DNA from: an uncultured Clostridia bacterium
GTDB taxonomy: Bacteria; Bacillota; Clostridia; Christensenellales; UBA1242
Assembly (NCBI GenBank): GCA_934747885.1
Contig: CAKVHE010000002.1
Span: 1 to 64,000, forward strand
DNA length: 64,000 nt
Direction: 5' to 3'
Made by a program: the position numbers and the translations under genes. Below, one piece after another: positions 59,191-64,000 of this stretch; positions within the stretch are counted from its first letter, which is position 1, and every line of letters begins with the position of its first letter. The notes beneath the pieces were generated by a model. The model saw only the letters and a list, made by a program, of their open reading frames with translations, was not told the DNA's origin and searched no databases.

Positions 59191-60493
59191 TTTTATAAAA
59201 AAGCACACTTGGGTGTTAATTTTAGTGCTGGTGCTTATTTTGGTGCCGCAGTCGTTAAATATTCAATCAGAACTTAATATGCGAACCTTAATTACTGGGG
59301 TGGCTGTGGATAAAGACGGCGAACAGTTTGAAGTTACGGCGCAGATTGTAAAGCCAAAGGTGGGCGGTTCTAGCCCAAGTGGAAATGCGGAACTGGATTT
59401 TGTTTCTGTAAAAGCAAAGACAATTTCGGAGGCGCTAAACAAGATTGCTTATTTGCTCGGCAAAACTGCGGGGCTTTCGCACATTAACTTTATTTTGGTT
59501 GGCAAGGATCTTGCCAGTTCGGACGAAATGCAAGGCACCTTAGATTACTTTTTGCGTAATACAAAAATAATTAGTTCGGCGCTGGTTATTATTGCGCCAA
59601 ACAAAGCCAAAGATGAACTTAATAAAACTTTGGGGCTAGAAACAACAAACGCTGTTGGTCTACAAAAACTTTATGCTTACAAAGAAAACTCAATGAACGG
59701 TGTGGCAAAAAAATTGCAAGAGTTTGTTAATGACGCATATACCAAGTCAAAGTCAAGTATTGTTAGTGGATTTTCAATTCAAAAAGAAGGCGAAGGAACC
59801 ACGGGCGCAACAACTGGTGGCGCAAGCACAGGAGATGACTCTAGTGGTGGTGTTAGCGCCGATTCGCAAAGCGGGGGCGAAGGCTCTGGTGGTGGATCAG
59901 ACGGTGGCTCAAATAGCGGTTCGGGCAGTGGCAACAAAGCGCGTATTAGTTACGACAATCCGCTATATTTGTTCTCAAACAACCAATTAAAAACCGTTTT
60001 AACAGATGTTGATGAACTGCTTGGCATATATTTGTTAAATGGTGCGGCTAGCGATGGTGTGGTAAGTGTAGAAAATGTAAATAGTGAGTTTTTTGAAAAT
60101 GCCAAGCTGGGTTTAAGTTTGCGAAACAAAAAGGTAAAATACAAAGCCTTTATAGATGATGCCGGAATCAAAAATTTGGGAATAACCTTGTCGGTTGGCA
60201 AAACACAAATTACTGAAATTGACAGCAAAAATATCAGTCAAAGCTTGTTTGAATCTGACCGCACCTATCTAAGTGATTCGGTAAAAAACGCTATAAGCAA
60301 AAAGTTTACCGAAGCCATAAGCAAAGCCATTAACAAGGCGCACGAAAGTGGGGTGGACATCTTGGATATTGCGGATAGGCTTTATAGGCGTTACGGCAAA
60401 AAGTTTGGCGACTGGCTAGATAGCAACCAAGATTTTGAATGGCTAAAATCAGTAAAAATAACTTTAAATGTGCAAATTAAAAACATAGAATAA
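59183..60493 (+). CDS. gerAC: Ger(x)C-family germination protein, C subunit, atypical
   Basis: 436 aa. The domain order agrees with GerAC (NMRTLITGVAVDKDGEQFEV at the N-terminus; C-terminal domain ending in ITLNVQIKNIE). Unusually, the N-terminal hydrophobic segment (WVLILVLVLILVPQSLN) has no lipobox Cys, so it would be anchored by a helix instead of a lipid. Residues about 202-250 are a Gly/Ser-rich low-complexity insertion. ATG 59183 has RBS GGGGAG. Confidence 0.85.
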   Translation: MLNFIKKHTWVLILVLVLILVPQSLNIQSELNMRTLITGVAVDKDGEQFEVTAQIVKPKVGGSSPSGNAELDFVSVKAKTISEALNKIAYLLGKTAGLSHINFILVGKDLASSDEMQGTLDYFLRNTKIISSALVIIAPNKAKDELNKTLGLETTNAVGLQKLYAYKENSMNGVAKKLQEFVNDAYTKSKSSIVSGFSIQKEGEGTTGATTGGASTGDDSSGGVSADSQSGGEGSGGGSDGGSNSGSGSGNKARISYDNPLYLFSNNQLKTVLTDVDELLGIYLLNGAASDGVVSVENVNSEFFENAKLGLSLRNKKVKYKAFIDDAGIKNLGITLSVGKTQITEIDSKNISQSLFESDRTYLSDSVKNAISKKFTEAISKAINKAHESGVDILDIADRLYRRYGKKFGDWLDSNQDFEWLKSVKITLNVQIKNIE

Positions 60494-60517
60494 AAGACGC
60501 TTTTAAAAGCGTCTTTT
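60492..60517. terminator. Bidirectional terminator
   Basis: A 13-bp perfect inverted repeat AAAAGACGCTTTT/AAAAGCGTCTTTT between the ger operon and the convergent P-type ATPase gene. Confidence 0.8.
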
Positions 60518-60528
60518 TGTAATTAAGG

Positions 60529-63141
60529 CTATTTTTTCAAATCAATTTTTGTGCCCGATTGCTCTATCCAAGATTTAGGCAAGTTGTTATTTTGTCCAAT
60601 GGTTAGTTTTTCCATAATTTTTTGAATGGTGTCCATAATAAAACTTGCAAGCATTACCAAAATCATCAAAAATAGGGTGTTGGTTAAGCCAACTCTTGCA
60701 ATTTCGAAAAATTCGTTGGCAAACAAAATGCAGGCAACAATTGCAACTGTCATGGTGGCGAACAAAATGCCCATAACCACGTTGTAAGGTTTGCACACTT
60801 TGTAAAGTTGAACTAGTCCGGTAAAAGTAAGAATAATGGTTGACATAGAACTAATTAAAACAATATCGCTAAGGGTGCCTTCGGTAAAGTATACAAACAA
60901 GTAAACTGCCGAAACGTTTAGTATTAAGGTAATTGCGCTAGGAATGGCATTTTTAAGCACGTTGTAAATAAATTTACCGCTAACTCGGTTGGTGTTTGGT
61001 CTAAGCGCCAAGAAGAAGGAAGGAATGCCAATTATAAAGGTTTCTAGCAAAAATAATTGAAGCGGTGCAAATGGGTAGGCTTGTCTAGTTGCTAAAATTA
61101 TGATAGAAAATACAATAGTGAACAAAGTCTTCATAAAAAATAGCGAAGAAGATTTTTGCACGTTGTTGATAACTTTTCTACCTTCGCGCACTGTTTGTGG
61201 CATAGACGAAAATTTGGAGTCTAGCAAAACCATGTGAGCAACGTTTCTAACAGCGTCGGAGCCTGATGCCATGGCAATTGAGCAATCAGATTCTTTCATT
61301 GCCAAAATATCGTTAACGCCGTCACCCGTCATTGCAACGGTGTTGCCTTGGGCCTTCATTGCTTTTACTAAAATTGCTTTTTGGTCTGGGGTGACACGGC
61401 CAAACACGGTGTATTTGTTGGCAGCAGAAACAACTTGTTGTTCGCTCATGCCTTCAAGGTTTATAAAGTTTTCGGTGTTGTCGACGCCTACGCGTTTTGC
61501 AATTTCGGCAACGGTAAGTGGGTTATCACCTGAAATTATTTTTATGTTTACATCATTTTCTTTAAACCACTTTATGGTTTCAATGGCGTCTTCACGTATG
61601 CGGTCTTCTAGTACAATAACGGCAACAGCACTGCGACTGGCAGGCAAGTTGCCTTTTGTGATTGAACCATTTGAAGTTGCAAGAAGCAAAACTCGGTAGC
61701 CGTCTTTGGCATATTGATCCATCATATCTTTTATTTTGCCGTCTTTTAGCGATGGCATTACAAATTCTGGTGCGCCCAAAATGTAGGTGCCTGTTTCTTC
61801 AAATGATACCGCGCTAAGTTTGCGCTTGGACGAAAATGGTAGGGTGGCGGTAGGGTGAAGTTCTTTATTGTAGCCAAAATAGTTAATTAAGGCTTGACTA
61901 GTTTGGTTGTTGTCGCTTAATGCCGAAAGCATGGAGCCTACGATACGTTTTAAGGTAAAGCCAGATTTGTTTTGCAGTTCTATGCAATTATAAACCTTCA
62001 TGGTGCCGTCAGTAATGGTGCCGGTTTTATCCAAGCAAAGTACATTTACGCGGGCAAGCATTTCTACGCAGTAAAGGTCTTGCACCAAGGCCTTTTGTTG
62101 AGCCAAACGAATTACCGAAACGGTTAAAGCAATACTGCTTAACAAAAACATTCCGGCAGGTATCATGCCAATAACCGAACCAGCGGTTTTTTCGATGGCG
62201 AGTTGCCAGTTTTGAGTGATAGAATAGTTGTTTAGGTACATAAAGATGGCAATTGGAATAATGATGATGCCGATAACTTTAATAATTGCATTTAGGGAGT
62301 TAAACAATTCAGATTTTGGTTTGCGGTAGGCTTTTGCCTTGCTAGAAAGTTTTTCAATGTAGCAATCACCGCCAATTTTATCAACTCTTGCTTTGCAGGC
62401 ACCGCTTGCAATAAAGCTACCCGAAAGCAGAGTGTCGCCAATCGATTTTTTAATGGTAACGCTCTCACCAGTTAATAGTGCTTCGTTAACTTCAACTTCG
62501 CCTTCTAGCAAAATGCAGTCCGCAACAATTTGTTTGCCGGCGCTAAGCGAAATAACGTCGTCTAGCACAACTTCGCTGGTTTGCACGTCGTATTCTTTGC
62601 CGCCGCGCAAAACTTTGGTGGTTGGTGCGGTAAGCAAGGACAGTTTGCCAATGGTGCGTTTTGCGCGCATTTCTTGCACAATGCCAATTATGGTGTTTAT
62701 GGTAACGGTTAGCATAAAGAACAAATTTTTAAATGAGCCCGCCACAATAAGCATAATGGCAAATGCCAAACAAAGCATATTAAAAAAGGTAAAGATGTTG
62801 CCAAAAAAGATAGAGGCATAAGTTTTGTCGTTGCTACGTGGCGCTTTGTTTGTGTATCCGCCGTTAATGCGCTCAATAACTTGTTCAACAGTAAGTCCGG
62901 TAGAAGGGGAAGCCTTTACTCGTTTTAACTTTTTTTGAGGTTCTGCTTGCGCCGATTTTTTCTTTTTAAAAAGAGAAAAATGCATTTTTTCTTTCTTTTT
63001 CTCCGGTGCCGGCAAAGTGGTTTTGCCGTCCGCTACAGAAGATGTGGTAGGGGTGCTATCCACAGTTTGCTCTGGAATATTTTGTAAAGACGCTTCTTCG
63101 CCTTTTGGTTGTTTTGATTTTTTAGAAAATAGTTTTGCCAT
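60529..63141 (-). CDS. Cation-transporting P-type ATPase, CtpE-like
   Basis: 870 aa. The phosphorylation site is LDKTGTITDGT. Other conserved parts are the actuator NEALLTGES, nucleotide-binding regions, the hinge GDGVND, and about ten helices. A ~100-residue charged N-terminal extension is unusual. The helix-4 region reads MIPAGMFLLSS, as in the CtpE-type calcium group instead of PEGL. Start ATG 63141 has RBS AGGACAA. Confidence 0.85.
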   Translation of the reverse strand: MAKLFSKKSKQPKGEEASLQNIPEQTVDSTPTTSSVADGKTTLPAPEKKKEKMHFSLFKKKKSAQAEPQKKLKRVKASPSTGLTVEQVIERINGGYTNKAPRSNDKTYASIFFGNIFTFFNMLCLAFAIMLIVAGSFKNLFFMLTVTINTIIGIVQEMRAKRTIGKLSLLTAPTTKVLRGGKEYDVQTSEVVLDDVISLSAGKQIVADCILLEGEVEVNEALLTGESVTIKKSIGDTLLSGSFIASGACKARVDKIGGDCYIEKLSSKAKAYRKPKSELFNSLNAIIKVIGIIIIPIAIFMYLNNYSITQNWQLAIEKTAGSVIGMIPAGMFLLSSIALTVSVIRLAQQKALVQDLYCVEMLARVNVLCLDKTGTITDGTMKVYNCIELQNKSGFTLKRIVGSMLSALSDNNQTSQALINYFGYNKELHPTATLPFSSKRKLSAVSFEETGTYILGAPEFVMPSLKDGKIKDMMDQYAKDGYRVLLLATSNGSITKGNLPASRSAVAVIVLEDRIREDAIETIKWFKENDVNIKIISGDNPLTVAEIAKRVGVDNTENFINLEGMSEQQVVSAANKYTVFGRVTPDQKAILVKAMKAQGNTVAMTGDGVNDILAMKESDCSIAMASGSDAVRNVAHMVLLDSKFSSMPQTVREGRKVINNVQKSSSLFFMKTLFTIVFSIIILATRQAYPFAPLQLFLLETFIIGIPSFFLALRPNTNRVSGKFIYNVLKNAIPSAITLILNVSAVYLFVYFTEGTLSDIVLISSMSTIILTFTGLVQLYKVCKPYNVVMGILFATMTVAIVACILFANEFFEIARVGLTNTLFLMILVMLASFIMDTIQKIMEKLTIGQNNNLPKSWIEQSGTKIDLKK

Positions 63142-63313
63142 AAGTTGTCCTATATTATTTATTAAATTTATTTTAAACATTTACTAACTTAAAGTCAACT
63201 TATAACAAAAGAAAATGTGCAAACCTCTTGCAAAATTTGCAAAATGGTGCTAAAATATAATCACGATCCTTGCTTTTTTATAAAGCCGATTAGTCCATAG
63301 GGAGGTAAACAAA

Positions 63314-63595
63314 ATGCAAAAATACGAAATGCTATTTATAGTAAACTCTGCTTTAACCGATGAAGAAGTTGATGCAACTGTTAAAAAAGTTGAAGCAATT
63401 ATTACTAAAAATGGTGGCGTTATTCTCGGCACTGAAAAAACCGGTTTAAAGAAATTTGCATACACCATTGGCAACCGTAATGATGGTTACTATGTGTTAA
63501 CAAATTTTGAAGCTGACGGAAATGCACCAAAAGCTATCGCTTTCCAAGTTAATATAACCGAAGGCGTTGTAAGACAAATGATTGTCGCAAAATAA
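63314..63595 (+). CDS. rpsF: Ribosomal protein bS6
   Basis: 93 aa: MQKYEMLFIVNSALTDEEVD start, TGLKKFAYTI, and a YYVLTNFEA strand are typical of S6. RBS GGGAGG. A promoter (TTGCAA-17-TAAAAT) lies at about 63230-63258. The usual rpsF-ssb-rpsR order begins here. Confidence 0.95.
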   Translation: MQKYEMLFIVNSALTDEEVDATVKKVEAIITKNGGVILGTEKTGLKKFAYTIGNRNDGYYVLTNFEADGNAPKAIAFQVNITEGVVRQMIVAK

Positions 63596-63612
63596 TTTCT
63601 TAGGAGAAATTT

Positions 63613-64000
63613 ATGAACAAAGTTTTTTTAGTAGGAAACTTAACTCGTGATCCAGAACTTACCACAACCCCAAACGGTACTAGTGTTTGCCGTTTTTCAA
63701 TTGCGGTACAACGTCGTTTTTCTAACAGCGATGGGGAACGTGAAGCCGATTTTATTAACTGTGTTGCTTGGAGAGGTCTTGGCGAAAATGTTGCCAAATA
63801 CCTTAAAAAGGGCAAAAAGGCCTGTGTTGTAGGCGCTATTCAAACTCGCTCGTACGACGCGCAAGACGGTTCTAAGCGTTATGTAACCGAAGTGGTTGCT
63901 GACGACGTAGAATTTATTAGTCCAAAAGGCGCAGATGGCGATTATGAACCAGCTGAAGCGTCAAAATTTGATGACGACGACAAAAAGCCAAAAATTGCTA
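63613..64000 (+). CDS. ssb: Single-strand DNA-binding protein (partial, runs off window)
   Basis: The first 129 codons are present: MNKVFLVGNLTRDPELTTTP start, then FINCVAWRGLGENVAKYLKK and the OB-fold core, then the start of the acidic linker. The C-terminal DF-type tip lies beyond 64000. RBS TAGGAGAAA, 17 nt after rpsF. Confidence 0.95.
   Translation, partial: MNKVFLVGNLTRDPELTTTPNGTSVCRFSIAVQRRFSNSDGEREADFINCVAWRGLGENVAKYLKKGKKACVVGAIQTRSYDAQDGSKRYVTEVVADDVEFISPKGADGDYEPAEASKFDDDDKKPKIA

Noticed and set aside
63262..63313. S6:S18-binding autoregulatory leader upstream of rpsF
   Set aside because: A GCTTT/AAAGC hairpin next to CCG is present, but the bulge geometry of the known motif could not be shown by eye.

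Overview
The window is AT-rich chromosomal DNA from an anaerobic, probably endospore-forming member of the Firmicutes (Clostridia-like). The evidence is a GerA/GerB/GerC germination operon, a SpoIID-family lipoprotein, an oxygen-sensitive class III ribonucleotide reductase, rubrerythrin and superoxide reductase, RecD2, an archaeal-type AspRS next to AsnRS, strong AGGAGG ribosome binding sites and TTGACA/TATAAT promoters. I cannot name a genus.

Layout. 1-2570: accessory DNA with a frameshifted tyrosine integrase and a compact three-gene cassette (DUF4258, YgiT zinc finger plus excisionase-like HTH, ImmA/IrrE protease). It ends at the 3' end of tRNA-Arg(CCT), a classic integration site. 3.1-7.4 kb: a two-subunit aconitase X enzyme, an N-acetylhexosamine 1-kinase-like gene and hypotheticals. 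7.5-9.1 kb and 27.4-29.0 kb: two closely related exported proteins whose C-terminal DUF6273/C-type-lectin-like tails differ sharply while the rest is conserved. 9.3-13.6 kb: PAP2 membrane protein, Nudix hydrolase, sigma-like factor and a Cys/His-repeat lipoprotein. 13.6-18.4 kb: hydrolase, an aspS-asnS operon with an Asn-rich leader peptide and attenuator, superoxide reductase and ndk. 18.5-26.8 kb: transporter, guanylate kinase-GNAT fusion, rubrerythrin, Ca/Na-type antiporter, recD2 and SpoIID-like. 29-44 kb: OYE-type reductase, two DUF11 proteins sharing a sigma-K-like promoter, a stand-alone GlmU acetyltransferase domain with glmM, two ABC exporters, an Rsm22-like methyltransferase, a GNAT-ASCH fusion and a thioredoxin/mini-FTR pair. 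44-51 kb: ThyX-like protein, small membrane proteins with an HTH regulator, an LRR-Hint surface protein, tRNA-Leu(CAG), patatin and an MBL-fold protein. 51-64 kb: nrdD-nrdG with two NrdR-type boxes, transketolase, the ger operon, a P-type ATPase, and rpsF-ssb (ssb runs off the end).

Main points for a second look are the aspS-asnS attenuator; the hypervariable C-termini of the two exported paralogues (a possible diversity-generating retroelement target with no reverse transcriptase in this window); the tripartite cassette with three 10-bp iterons beside tRNA-Arg; the matched sigma-K-like promoters of the two DUF11 genes; and a recurring arrangement in which the -10 box lies 5-7 nt from the start codon, which suggests leaderless mRNAs. 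No CRISPR array, rRNA or reverse transcriptase was seen.
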